Positions 8,114-15,569 of a DNA stretch of 64,000 nt are shown here, one piece after another. The notes under the pieces are model-generated. The model searched no databases. It was not told where the DNA came from and saw only the letters and a program-made list of their open reading frames with translations. The translations under genes were made by a program, and so were the position numbers. Position 1 is the first letter of the stretch. Each line of letters starts with the position of its first letter. The DNA is taken from contig JACJXP010000001.1 in NCBI GenBank assembly GCA_020636575.1, positions 1,498,000-1,561,999 on the forward strand. Reading direction: 5' to 3'. This stretch comes from Chitinophagales bacterium. GTDB taxonomy: Bacteria; Bacteroidota; Bacteroidia; Chitinophagales; Chitinophagaceae.

Positions 8114-9670
8114 ATGGCAATAGCAAAAATTATTTGGGTAGATGATGAAATAGAAAGTCTGCAGTCGCAGAAAATGTTTTTAGAGAATAAGGGGTATGAA
8201 GTTGAAACTTTTACCAATGGTTTTGATGCTATTGACTTTGTAAAAGCCAATCCGGTAGATGTGGTACTGATCGATGAAAGCATGCCGGGAATAACAGGAT
8301 TAGAAACACTTTCCAAGATCAAGGAAGTGAACCAGGGGCTTCCGGTGGTACTGATAACCAAGAATGAGACCGAAAACCTGATGGATGATGCCATCGGTTC
8401 CCAGATAAGTGACTACCTGATCAAACCGGTGAATCCAAACCAGGTTTTATTAAGCCTAAAAAAAATAATTGATAATAAAAGGCTGGTGGCTGAAAAGACA
8501 ACTACTGCGTACCAGCAGCAGTTCCGGAATCTATTTATGGCACTGAACAGTAACCCGGACTATAACGAGTGGATGGACATTTATAAGAAATTGGTGTACT
8601 GGGAACTGGAAATGCAAAAAAGTGACAGCCCTGAAATGCAGGAGGTCCTGCAAAGCCAGAAGAGTGAGGCAAATACAGAGTTCTTCAAGTTTGTTTCGAA
8701 GAACTATGCGGATTGGGTAGATCCAAGAAGTACAGATAGTCCGGTAATGAGCCATACCCTTTTTCAGTTTAAGGTATTACCGCATGTAGAAAAAGGGACC
8801 CCTTTATTTTTTATCCTGATCGATAATCTGCGGTTTGACCAATGGAAAGCAATACAACCCATTTTTGCAGAAAGTTTTCGCATACAGGAGGAGGAAAGCT
8901 TTTACAGTATTCTTCCCACAGCTACTCAATATGCCCGTAATGCAATTTTTGCTGGTATGATGCCTGTGGAAATCGAAAAAAAGTTTCCTGCTGAATGGAA
9001 GAATGATGATGAGCAGGGAGGCAAAAACCTACATGAAGAAGCTTTTTTTAATGCCCAGCTTAAAAGACTTGGCAAGTCTGATCTTAAAACATCATATACA
9101 AAAGTGGTGAATAACCAGGCAGGTCTTGACCTGGTCAATAATATTCATAACCTTTTGAATAATGATCTGAATGTGATCGTTTACAATTTTGTGGATATGC
9201 TGAGCCATGCCCGAACAGAAATGGAAGTATTAAAAGAACTGGCAGGCGATGAAATGAGTTATCGCAGTGTAACAGCCAGTTGGTTTGAACATTCGCCATT
9301 GCACCAGGCATTAAAGAAGATTGCAGATAAAAAAATAAGGATCGTATTAGCAACAGACCATGGAAGTGTGAGGGTAAAAACTCCATGCAAAGTAGTTGGT
9401 GATAAGCAAACAACAACAAATCTTCGTTATAAGCATGGCCGTAACCTGAATTATGAGAACAAAGATGTGTTAGCTTTCCGTGATCCGAGAGAAGCGGGCC
9501 TGCCGGTTCCCACCGTCAACTCATCCTACATTTTTGCAAGAGAGGATAGATTTCTTTGTTATCCGAATAATTACAATTATTACGCTAATTACTATAAGAA
9601 CACCTTTCAGCACGGCGGTGTAAGCCTGGAAGAAATGATAGTGCCGGTGATCAAAATGCAAAATAAGTAA
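8114..9670 (+). CDS. porX: PorX, T9SS response regulator with PglZ/alkaline-phosphatase-like effector domain
   Basis: Response regulator controlling type IX secretion. Residues 1-120 are a receiver: acidic pocket D10/D11, phospho-acceptor D54 in VLIDESMPG, conserved K104 in YLIKPVNP. A helical linker follows, then from about 225 a PglZ domain of the alkaline phosphatase superfamily with metal and active-site motifs ILIDNLRFDQW, LPTATQYARN (Thr at 269 and 271; I recall Thr271 as catalytic in the Porphyromonas protein, not checked), NFVDMLSHAR, LATDHGSVRV and FQHGGVSLEEM. The 518 residues match full PorX. No histidine kinase PorY is adjacent. A -7 element TAAATTTG at 8077-8084 would place the transcript start about 20 bases before the ATG. 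It regulates T9SS genes elsewhere and is functionally linked to the secreted CHU_C protein at 43.2 kb. Confidence 0.93.
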   Translation: MAIAKIIWVDDEIESLQSQKMFLENKGYEVETFTNGFDAIDFVKANPVDVVLIDESMPGITGLETLSKIKEVNQGLPVVLITKNETENLMDDAIGSQISDYLIKPVNPNQVLLSLKKIIDNKRLVAEKTTTAYQQQFRNLFMALNSNPDYNEWMDIYKKLVYWELEMQKSDSPEMQEVLQSQKSEANTEFFKFVSKNYADWVDPRSTDSPVMSHTLFQFKVLPHVEKGTPLFFILIDNLRFDQWKAIQPIFAESFRIQEEESFYSILPTATQYARNAIFAGMMPVEIEKKFPAEWKNDDEQGGKNLHEEAFFNAQLKRLGKSDLKTSYTKVVNNQAGLDLVNNIHNLLNNDLNVIVYNFVDMLSHARTEMEVLKELAGDEMSYRSVTASWFEHSPLHQALKKIADKKIRIVLATDHGSVRVKTPCKVVGDKQTTTNLRYKHGRNLNYENKDVLAFRDPREAGLPVPTVNSSYIFAREDRFLCYPNNYNYYANYYKNTFQHGGVSLEEMIVPVIKMQNK

Positions 9671-9677
9671 CCGGGTT

Positions 9678-9686
9678 TGTGGATAA
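9678..9686 (-). promoter_or_regulatory. perfect DnaA box (TTATCCACA) after porX
   Basis: Reads TGTGGATAA on the plus strand, seven bases past the porX stop, in non-coding DNA. It matches the consensus 9-mer exactly. A single box could be chance or a DnaA titration or regulatory site; it is one of three such boxes in the window, all intergenic. Confidence 0.4.
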
Positions 9687-9696
9687 CAATCAAACC

Positions 9697-9714
9697 CCGG
9701 ATAACGGTATCCGG
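9697..9714. other. hairpin downstream of porX
   Basis: Perfect 7-bp inverted repeat CCGGATA / TATCCGG with loop ACGG. No U-tract follows (CATTTCG), so it is not a classical terminator; it may protect the porX 3' end or affect the promoter just downstream (TAACTTTG at 9726-9733). Confidence 0.4.
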
Positions 9715-9770
9715 CATTTCGAATTTAACTTTGTATCAATTAAATGATTAATTGACGATTCGTTATTCGT

Positions 9771-10046
9771 ATGAGGTATACACAAACTACATTAGATAAA
9801 TTAGAGAATATACCGGAAGAAGCTGGCTATATTCTTCGTTATGAAAGAGGCACATTTCAAAGCGGTTATTGTATCCTTGAATCTAAAAAAGTGGTTGTAT
9901 TGAATAAGTTCCTTCAAACAGAAGGCAGGATCAATACATTGATTGATCTTATACCACAATTGGAGATAGACACTGAAAATATCTCGGAAGAATCAAAGAA
10001 ACTTTACAGAGAAATTATAGCAAGGATGGAAACTGAAAAAGGTTAG
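9771..10046 (+). CDS. small conserved hypothetical protein
   Basis: A 91-residue soluble protein with no signal peptide or membrane segment. The first half looks like a small alpha/beta unit (GYILRYERGTFQSGYCILESKK, beta hairpin followed by VVVLNKFLQTEGRINTL), the second half is helical and acidic. I recognise the type as an uncharacterised Bacteroidota small protein but no named domain. A perfect -7 element TAACTTTG lies at 9726-9733, 37 bases upstream of the ATG, but the -33 region is occupied by the porX hairpin and has no TTG. It is followed by the MBL-fold hydrolase gene 38 bases later, so it may be the first gene of a two-gene unit, though the hydrolase also has its own promoter. Confidence 0.72.
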   Translation: MRYTQTTLDKLENIPEEAGYILRYERGTFQSGYCILESKKVVVLNKFLQTEGRINTLIDLIPQLEIDTENISEESKKLYREIIARMETEKG

Positions 10047-10049
10047 TTA

Positions 10050-10080
10050 TTGGATAATTCATACCTCCCGGCTAACTTTA
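10050..10080 (+). promoter_or_regulatory. promoter of the MBL-fold hydrolase gene
   Basis: TTG at 10050-10052, a 20-base spacer, then TAACTTTA at 10073-10080, seven of eight matches to the Bacteroidota -7 consensus TAnnTTTG. The predicted start falls within a base or two of the GTG at 10085, implying a leaderless transcript. Confidence 0.5.
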
Positions 10081-10084
10081 TCCT

Positions 10085-10861
10085 GTGACATATCCCCCCA
10101 TCAAAATAACTTTTCTTGGAACCGGCACCAGTAGTGGGGTACCTATGATCGGTTGTACCTGCCCGGTTTGTACTTCGACAGACAAAAAGGATAATCGCCT
10201 GCGATCCAGCATAATGATCGAGTCGGCAAAAACTACATTGGTTGTTGATACCGGGCCTGATTTTCGTTACCAGATGTTAAGACAAAAAGTAAACAAGCTT
10301 GATGCGGTTTTGTTTACCCATCCGCATAAGGATCACCTGGCAGGGCTGGATGATATAAGGGCTTTCAATTTTTTTCAGAAAAAGCCAATTGATATTTATG
10401 CAGACTCGCTGACGGAGGAAGCTATTCGGCGGGACTTTTATTATGCATTTTCAGATACAAAAATGCCTGGCGTTCCGGAACTGGATCTTTATACCATTAC
10501 ACTGGAGTCCTTTGTTATTGGTGATATACCTGTGACTCCCATATTGGTCTGGCATCTTAAAATGCCGGTATTGGGTTTTCGTTTCGGTAAGTTCACATAT
10601 ATCACAGATGCCAACAGGATTGATGATAATGAAAAAGAAAAGATCAAGGGAAGTGATGTGCTGGTTTTGAATGCACTTCGGAAACAAAAGCATATTTCAC
10701 ATTTTAACTTAGAGGAGGCCATTCAGTTGGTAAAAGAATTAAAAGTTCCGCAGGGATATTTTACTCATATTTCTCACCAGTTAGGGAAGCATGCAGATAT
10801 TGAAAATGAGTTGCCGGAAGGAATAGACCTGGCGTATGATGGGCTGGAGCTAAAAATGTGA
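10085..10861 (+). CDS. MBL-fold metal-dependent hydrolase (PhnP-like)
   Basis: Metallo-beta-lactamase-fold hydrolase of 258 residues. Metal motif FTHPHKDHLAGLDD (HxHxDH), upstream FLGTGTSSGVPMIGC with two Cys pairs (GCTCPVC) like those of PhnP-type phosphodiesterases, a third ligand region around ILVWHLKMPVLGFRFG, and TYITDANRID and FTHISHQLG for the remaining His/Asp ligands. In this branch the usual reaction is hydrolysis of cyclic phosphodiesters; the actual substrate here is unknown. Translation starts at GTG 10085 (rather than ATG), and the protein then reads MTYPPIKITFLGTGTSSG, a natural N-terminus. No Shine-Dalgarno-like sequence precedes it and the promoter at 10050-10080 points to leaderless initiation. 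Confidence 0.88.
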   Translation: MTYPPIKITFLGTGTSSGVPMIGCTCPVCTSTDKKDNRLRSSIMIESAKTTLVVDTGPDFRYQMLRQKVNKLDAVLFTHPHKDHLAGLDDIRAFNFFQKKPIDIYADSLTEEAIRRDFYYAFSDTKMPGVPELDLYTITLESFVIGDIPVTPILVWHLKMPVLGFRFGKFTYITDANRIDDNEKEKIKGSDVLVLNALRKQKHISHFNLEEAIQLVKELKVPQGYFTHISHQLGKHADIENELPEGIDLAYDGLELKM

Positions 10862-10871
10862 TTTTTATTAT

Positions 10872-10887
10872 ACTAACAATTGTTAGT
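10872..10887. promoter_or_regulatory. perfect 16-bp palindrome, candidate operator (TetR-like)
   Basis: ACTAACAATTGTTAGT is its own reverse complement over all 16 bases. It contains the TTG (10880-10882) that serves as -33 element for the acyl-CoA dehydrogenase promoter, so a bound dimer would block RNA polymerase. Spacing and symmetry resemble operators of TetR-family repressors of fatty-acid oxidation genes; that assignment is inference, and no regulator gene is adjacent. Confidence 0.6.
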
Positions 10888-10910
10888 TTTATTAAAAAAA
10901 GACTATCTTG
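10880..10910 (+). promoter_or_regulatory. promoter of the acyl-CoA dehydrogenase gene
   Basis: TTG at 10880-10882 (inside the palindrome), 21-base spacer, TATCTTG at 10904-10910 as a one-base-short -7 element. Predicted start near 10917, giving a leader of about 100 bases that contains the hairpin at 10949-10991. Confidence 0.55.
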
Positions 10911-10948
10911 CACCTGCCTTTAGCGATTGCAGCTATCAATGCCAAAAG

Positions 10949-10991
10949 CAGTGCCACCCTTTCTGGATCAATCCGGAATCGAGTGGCACTG
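10949..10991 (+). promoter_or_regulatory. structured 5' leader of the acyl-CoA dehydrogenase gene
   Basis: A perfect 9-bp outer stem CAGTGCCAC / GTGGCACTG encloses a second stem TTCTGG / CCGGAA (one G-U pair) with loop ATCAAT. No U-run follows, so it is not an intrinsic terminator. It ends 29 bases before the ATG and could control translation or mRNA stability; it matches no riboswitch class I know. Confidence 0.5.
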
Positions 10992-11020
10992 TTGCTAAAA
11001 ATTAAACCATATAAGTCAGA

Positions 11021-12163
11021 ATGAATTTTGAGACCAACGAGATCACCCGGCAGGTATCACAAACTGCAAGGGATTTTGCACAACAGCATATCAAACCTTA
11101 TGTGATGGAATGGGATGAGAGCCAGGAATTCCCAGTCAAAGTATTTAAAGAAATGGGTAACCTGGGTTTAATGGGAGTATTGGTTCCGGAGCAATATGGT
11201 GGAGCCGGGCTTTCCTATTTTGAATACAAGGTTATTATTGAAGAAATTGCCAAAGTATGTGGATCGATTGGGCTTAGTCTGGCTGCACATAATTCACTCT
11301 GTACCGGGCATATCCTAACATTTGGTAATGAAGAACAAAAGAAGAAATATCTCCCTAAACTGGCTACAGCAGAATGGATAGGCGCCTGGGGATTGACAGA
11401 ACCCAATACCGGAAGCGATGCAGGCAACATGAAAACGACAGCTGTGAAGGATGGTGACGAGTGGGTCATTAATGGTACCAAGAGTTGGATCACTCATGGA
11501 AAGAGTGGCGATGTGGCCGTTGTGATATGCCGCACCGGTGAGCCAAGGGCAAAAAATAATGCAACTGCATTTGTGATAGAAAGAGGAACACCGGGCTTCA
11601 GCGCAGGAAAAAAAGAAAATAAACTAGGCATGCGGGCCAGCGAAACAGCAGAAATGATCTTTGATAACTGCAGGATTTCAGATGCGCAGCGACTGGGAGA
11701 AGTGGGAGAAGGGTTTAAGCAATCACTAAAAGTGCTGGATGGTGGAAGGATCTCTATTGCTTCACTTTCACTCGGTATTGCAAAAGGAGCTTATGAAGCT
11801 GCTTTACAATATTCGCAGGAGAGGCACCAGTTTGACCAGCCCATTGCTAATTTCCAGGGAATATCTTTTAAGCTCGCTGATATGGCCACTGAGATAGAAG
11901 CAGCTGATCTGCTTACATTACAAGCCTGCGATCTGAAGAACAGGGGAGAGTCTGTAACAAAAGCCGGAGCTATGGCAAAGTATTATGCCAGCGAAGTAGC
12001 TGTAAAAGTGGCGAACGATGCGGTGCAGATATTTGGTGGCTACGGTTACACAAAAGATTTTCCGGTGGAAAAGCATTACAGGGATGCCAAGCTATGTACT
12101 ATTGGTGAGGGAACCTCAGAAATTCAGAAGGTGGTGATTAGTAGAGAAATTTTTAGAAATTAA
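11021..12163 (+). CDS. acyl-CoA dehydrogenase
   Basis: FAD-dependent acyl-CoA dehydrogenase, first step of beta-oxidation or of branched-chain acyl-CoA breakdown. The 380 residues have the usual three parts: N-terminal helical domain (VSQTARDFAQQHIKPYVMEW), middle beta domain with both family signatures (AWGLTEPNTGSDAGNMKTTA and later GGRISIASLSLGIAKGA), and C-terminal helical domain ending IFGGYGYTKDFPVEKHYRDAK and IGEGTSEIQKVVISREI. The catalytic base is expected as the Glu of IGEGTSE (short-chain/butyryl-type placement). This pattern is closest to short-chain or butyryl-type enzymes; the exact chain length is inferred. It stands alone between its operator/leader and a strong terminator, so it appears to be monocistronic and individually regulated. 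Confidence 0.93.
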   Translation: MNFETNEITRQVSQTARDFAQQHIKPYVMEWDESQEFPVKVFKEMGNLGLMGVLVPEQYGGAGLSYFEYKVIIEEIAKVCGSIGLSLAAHNSLCTGHILTFGNEEQKKKYLPKLATAEWIGAWGLTEPNTGSDAGNMKTTAVKDGDEWVINGTKSWITHGKSGDVAVVICRTGEPRAKNNATAFVIERGTPGFSAGKKENKLGMRASETAEMIFDNCRISDAQRLGEVGEGFKQSLKVLDGGRISIASLSLGIAKGAYEAALQYSQERHQFDQPIANFQGISFKLADMATEIEAADLLTLQACDLKNRGESVTKAGAMAKYYASEVAVKVANDAVQIFGGYGYTKDFPVEKHYRDAKLCTIGEGTSEIQKVVISREIFRN

Positions 12164-12171
12164 GTTTTAAA

Positions 12172-12205
12172 ATATTCAAGAACTGTATTTACAGTTCTTG
12201 AATAT
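12172..12205. terminator. long perfect hairpin, bidirectional terminator
   Basis: A perfect 15-bp inverted repeat, ATATTCAAGAACTGT / ACAGTTCTTGAATAT, with loop ATTT, sits exactly between the stops of the acyl-CoA dehydrogenase (plus) and the HipS-like gene (minus). The A/T-rich ends give short U-runs in both directions. Serves both convergent units. Confidence 0.75.
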
Positions 12206-12207
12206 CC

Positions 12208-12606
12208 TTAGGCTAGAATTAATTCATATGGATTTGAAATTGTTTTTTTCCCAAATCGTTTCAATAACGCAATTTCATTTTCCTTATCAATTTTTTCATT
12301 AGTTAAGATCTCTTGAATTGCTGGTTGTTTTAACCCCGGTATTCGAATTTGAAAAAAAGGCCAAAGGGTTTCACTTTTATAAGTTTTATTTATATCCGAA
12401 AAACCAGTTATCCGATTATATTCATTTGAATGATTTTTAAAATCGTCGGTATATTTAAAATACCATTCTCCTTTTTGGCAATACAATTCTCCAATGCGGA
12501 TATTATCAACCATTAAGATGAATTTTGCTTCTTCATCTTTAGGGATTTGAACCTGCATTTCAAGCTCCTCATTCTTGCTAAACCAATTTTTAATTTTACG
12601 AAGCAT
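12208..12606 (-). CDS. HipA N-terminal-domain protein (HipS-like)
   Basis: A 132-residue protein resembling the N-terminal subdomain 1 of HipA on its own: IRIGEL (37-41) and WYFKY (48-52) recall the HipA opening 'VGEL...HTFKY', then LWPFFQIRIPG (81-91) matches the 'FNFFDNLLP' region, and LLKRFGKKTISNPYELI closes the domain. In the tripartite HipBST system this unit is the separate protein HipS, which acts as antitoxin to the kinase HipT. Here the gene starts one base after the stop of the HipA-like kinase gene, so the two are translated from one message, but the order is kinase first, opposite to known hipBST. Role as antitoxin is inference. Both genes look more A+T-rich than their neighbours by eye. 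Confidence 0.7.
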   Translation of the reverse strand: MLRKIKNWFSKNEELEMQVQIPKDEEAKFILMVDNIRIGELYCQKGEWYFKYTDDFKNHSNEYNRITGFSDINKTYKSETLWPFFQIRIPGLKQPAIQEILTNEKIDKENEIALLKRFGKKTISNPYELILA

Positions 12607-12607
12607 T

Positions 12608-13615
12608 TTATAAACTCCTAATTTTATTGAATCTTTCTTCGATAATTAGTTTAATCAATTCACATCTTTCAGGAATAAAGAATTGAAAAAACTCTTCTTT
12701 TAACATCTGGAATACTTTTACTTGGTTTTCAATGGATGATAGATCATTAACGATTTTTGCGTATTCGTTGTTGTATCTTTTAATAAAATCTATTAGTTGG
12801 AAATGATTTGCTGTATTATTGTCCTCAATACTTATCCTAGGACTTGCTTTTTCAATATAATTTATGACTTTTTTCCCATTTTCTTTGTGAATATTAAGCA
12901 AATGCTTGCAATTCTCATCACTTAGATTCCATAGCAAACCCCTTGCCGAATCGTAAAGGGGGGCAAAGGTAGGAAGTTTTGTCGTCTTTTTCTTAGTGTC
13001 AATGACACCCCAATTGTAAAAATGTCTGTCATTGTTACCTGCCAATCCGTCAAAAGCTATCATTTTAACTAGTTCATTTAGAATGTCTTCGAAGCAATTA
13101 GGGTATACTGTTCGAATCGCATCCTTTATGAACTCGAATGTAAAGAGCTCTCTAGAAGTTTCTTTACTATCGGCAATTTCTTTCGCCATAGGCATATCAT
13201 TCAAGTACTCCCCACAAATTTCAGCACCATGAACCAGTTTTTCATTTTCGTTAAGAAAATACTTGCTTAAGAATCGTATTTGCCCGTTAATTTTCACAAG
13301 CCGTATTTCGTTCATTTTTAAGCCAAGTTCTTCCCCAATTCGATTAATCATATATTCAATTATTGACTCATGTGGATACCATTTTTCTGCAGTTTTTGCA
13401 ATAAAAGGTATCCAAGAACCTGATGATGATTTTCTTACTGAGGTTTTTTCGGTAAAAAAATACGCTTTAATGAACTGTTTGGGCGCATCTCCATCAAGCT
13501 CATACATTTTTACAATGTATTCGTTCTCTTTAAGGATTGGAATTTTTGATTCATTAAGAATCTTACCCGAAGAGTTTATTGACTTTTCTTTTCTTAAATT
13601 ACCCCTTGAAGTCAT
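12608..13615 (-). CDS. HipA-like serine/threonine kinase (HipT/CtkA-like)
   Basis: 335-residue protein with the HipA C-terminal kinase core. Catalytic motif NNDRHFYNWGVI (194-205; D196 as base, N201 as metal ligand) and the DFG-equivalent FAPLYDSARGLLWN (D222 as metal ligand). Upstream, RKSSSGSWIPFIAK (61-74) looks like the Ser-rich regulatory/P-loop plus ATP-anchoring Lys of HipA/HipT, and HESIIEYMINRIGEELGL is the following helix. The HipA N-domain is missing from this chain and is instead encoded by the next gene. No HTH (HipB) protein lies in the 73 bases upstream or on the other side. Family members phosphorylate translation factors such as aminoacyl-tRNA synthetases; the target here is unknown. 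Similar to HipT, or to secreted CtkA-type kinases. Probably horizontally acquired (A+T-rich, flanked by core genes). Confidence 0.75.
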   Translation of the reverse strand: MTSRGNLRKEKSINSSGKILNESKIPILKENEYIVKMYELDGDAPKQFIKAYFFTEKTSVRKSSSGSWIPFIAKTAEKWYPHESIIEYMINRIGEELGLKMNEIRLVKINGQIRFLSKYFLNENEKLVHGAEICGEYLNDMPMAKEIADSKETSRELFTFEFIKDAIRTVYPNCFEDILNELVKMIAFDGLAGNNDRHFYNWGVIDTKKKTTKLPTFAPLYDSARGLLWNLSDENCKHLLNIHKENGKKVINYIEKASPRISIEDNNTANHFQLIDFIKRYNNEYAKIVNDLSSIENQVKVFQMLKEEFFQFFIPERCELIKLIIEERFNKIRSL

Positions 13616-13688
13616 TGCAAAAGTTTGCCTATTTCCTCAAACTTATGACATACCAATATTACTTTACTCAAGTGAAGCTTAAAAATTT

Positions 13689-15503
13689 TCATCTTACTTC
13701 CTGCATCTCTACCAACTTCTTATAAAAACCATTTAAAACCATTAGCTGGTCGTGGTTTCCTCGTTCAACGATCTTTCCTTTTTGTAATACGATTATTTCA
13801 TCTGCATGGCGAATGGTTGAAAGCCGGTGAGCAATCACAATACTGGTTCGGTTCTGCATCATATTATTAATTGCATCCTGTACCAGCCGTTCACTTTCTG
13901 TATCAAGAGATGAAGTGGCTTCATCGAGGATAAGGATCGGTGGATTCTTTAATACAGCTCTTGCAATGGTTAACCGTTGCCTTTCCCCACCACTCAGTTT
14001 ACCACCCCTGTCGCCGATATTACTTTGATAACCGCCCTCTTTTTTGAGAATAAATTCATGCGCATTGGCAATCTTGGCAGCTTCTTCAATTTGTTCATCA
14101 GTTGCTTCAGGGTAACCCAGCGAAATATTTCCGGCAATTGTATCATTGAATAAAACAGGTTCCTGTGTTACAATACTCATCTGACTGCGCAATGAATGGA
14201 GGGAGTAATCTTTAATATTTATTCCATCGATCAGCACTTCACCACCTGTTACGTCATGAAATCTTGGTACAAGATCAGCCAGGGTGGATTTACCTGCGCC
14301 GGAAGATCCCACTAATGCGATAGTTTTTCCTTTTTCAATAGTTAGATCAATGCCATCCAGTATAACTGCATCACTATAGGCAAATACCACATTACGGAAT
14401 TCGATCCTGTCTGTAAATGCGGTGAGTATTTTCCCATTTTCATTCTCATCTATCACATTATCTGCTTTCAACACTTCATCTACCCGATCCAGGGCTGCCG
14501 CACCTCTTTGAATATTAAAAAATGCAGAAGAAATATTTTTTGCTGGATTAATAAGCATGGCAAAGGATGCGATATAGGCCATTAGTTCTTCTCCGCTCAA
14601 TCCATTATTGCCGATCACCAGTCTGCCGCCAAAATAAAGAATGGTACAAAGTACTGCTACTCCCATCACCTCGGTAAGAGGTGATGCAAGATCCCGCCTG
14701 GCACCCATTTTTTTTCTAACAGTAAAAAGTTCATCATTTACACGGTGAAAACGGTTTCGCAATAATTTTTCAGCTAAAAAAGCTTTGATCACCCGAAGCC
14801 CGCCCAATGTTTCATCTAAAATAGATAGCCCTTCACCCAGTTTGATGGCAGCCTGTTGTGATTGTCTTTTTAGTTTTCTGCTTATCCTTCCTATAATGAG
14901 TCCTGTAACAGGTAATAATATCAACAGGAATAAAGAAAGTTGGGGAGATATGATCACTAAAAAGATAAGATAGCCCAGAACAGTCAGCGGGTCTTTTATT
15001 AATCCATCAAATGTGCCTACTACCGATGCTTCAATTTCGGCAATATCATTAGTCATCCTGGAGATAATATCACCCTTTCTTCTTTCAGTAAAATAGCCTA
15101 CAGGCAGTTTTAGTATTTTATCATACATGTCTCCTCTCAGGCGGGTAATGATAGCTGTTCTCACCGGCACGGAGATGCGATTGGATAGATAGATAAAAAT
15201 ATTTTTGAGTACGGTAGCGCTGATGATGAAAACACAGATGGCGGTAAGACCAGCTATTTTTCCGTTGGTATTGATCAGGTTTACCAGGAAATCTCTTACA
15301 AACGATCCTAAAACATTGCTTTTGATGATATCATTTCCAGTTGATTGAGTTGTTTCAGGGTCGAAAATTAATCCGAAAAAAGGGATCAGCATACCGATTG
15401 AGATCACTCCGAAAAGTGTAGCCAGGAGAGTGCATAAAAAATAAAGGCCTATCTGGCCAGAATGATGTTTTAAATAACTCAAAATCCGGGAAAATCTCTT
15501 CAT
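13689..15503 (-). CDS. ABC exporter, MsbA-like half-transporter
   Basis: Fused permease-ATPase of 604 residues, the usual half-transporter length; works as a homodimer in the inner membrane. The first ~320 residues carry six membrane segments (the first is IGLYFLCTLLATLFGVISIG). The nucleotide-binding domain shows Walker A GSSGAGKSTLADLV, Q-loop SIVTQEPVLF, signature LSGGERQRLTIARA, Walker B ILILDEATSSLD, and H-loop IVIAHRLSTIRHAD. Sequence style (YFTERRKGDIISRMTNDI) is that of MsbA/lipid-exporting ABC proteins, so lipid A or another lipid is a likely cargo, but multidrug export cannot be excluded. Divergent from rbfA (66 bases between starts). The start ATG at 15503 directly precedes KRFSRILSYL, the typical elbow helix. 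Confidence 0.92.
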   Translation of the reverse strand: MKRFSRILSYLKHHSGQIGLYFLCTLLATLFGVISIGMLIPFFGLIFDPETTQSTGNDIIKSNVLGSFVRDFLVNLINTNGKIAGLTAICVFIISATVLKNIFIYLSNRISVPVRTAIITRLRGDMYDKILKLPVGYFTERRKGDIISRMTNDIAEIEASVVGTFDGLIKDPLTVLGYLIFLVIISPQLSLFLLILLPVTGLIIGRISRKLKRQSQQAAIKLGEGLSILDETLGGLRVIKAFLAEKLLRNRFHRVNDELFTVRKKMGARRDLASPLTEVMGVAVLCTILYFGGRLVIGNNGLSGEELMAYIASFAMLINPAKNISSAFFNIQRGAAALDRVDEVLKADNVIDENENGKILTAFTDRIEFRNVVFAYSDAVILDGIDLTIEKGKTIALVGSSGAGKSTLADLVPRFHDVTGGEVLIDGINIKDYSLHSLRSQMSIVTQEPVLFNDTIAGNISLGYPEATDEQIEEAAKIANAHEFILKKEGGYQSNIGDRGGKLSGGERQRLTIARAVLKNPPILILDEATSSLDTESERLVQDAINNMMQNRTSIVIAHRLSTIRHADEIIVLQKGKIVERGNHDQLMVLNGFYKKLVEMQEVR

Positions 15504-15569
15504 CGGCTGTATTCAACGCTTAAACAGGGCAAAGTAAGTACTTTTACAGCGATAATAATTGTTATAAAT

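Noticed and set aside
13616..13688. HipB-like antitoxin gene upstream of the HipA-like kinase
   Set aside because: 73 bases are too short for an HTH protein and contain no suitable frame.
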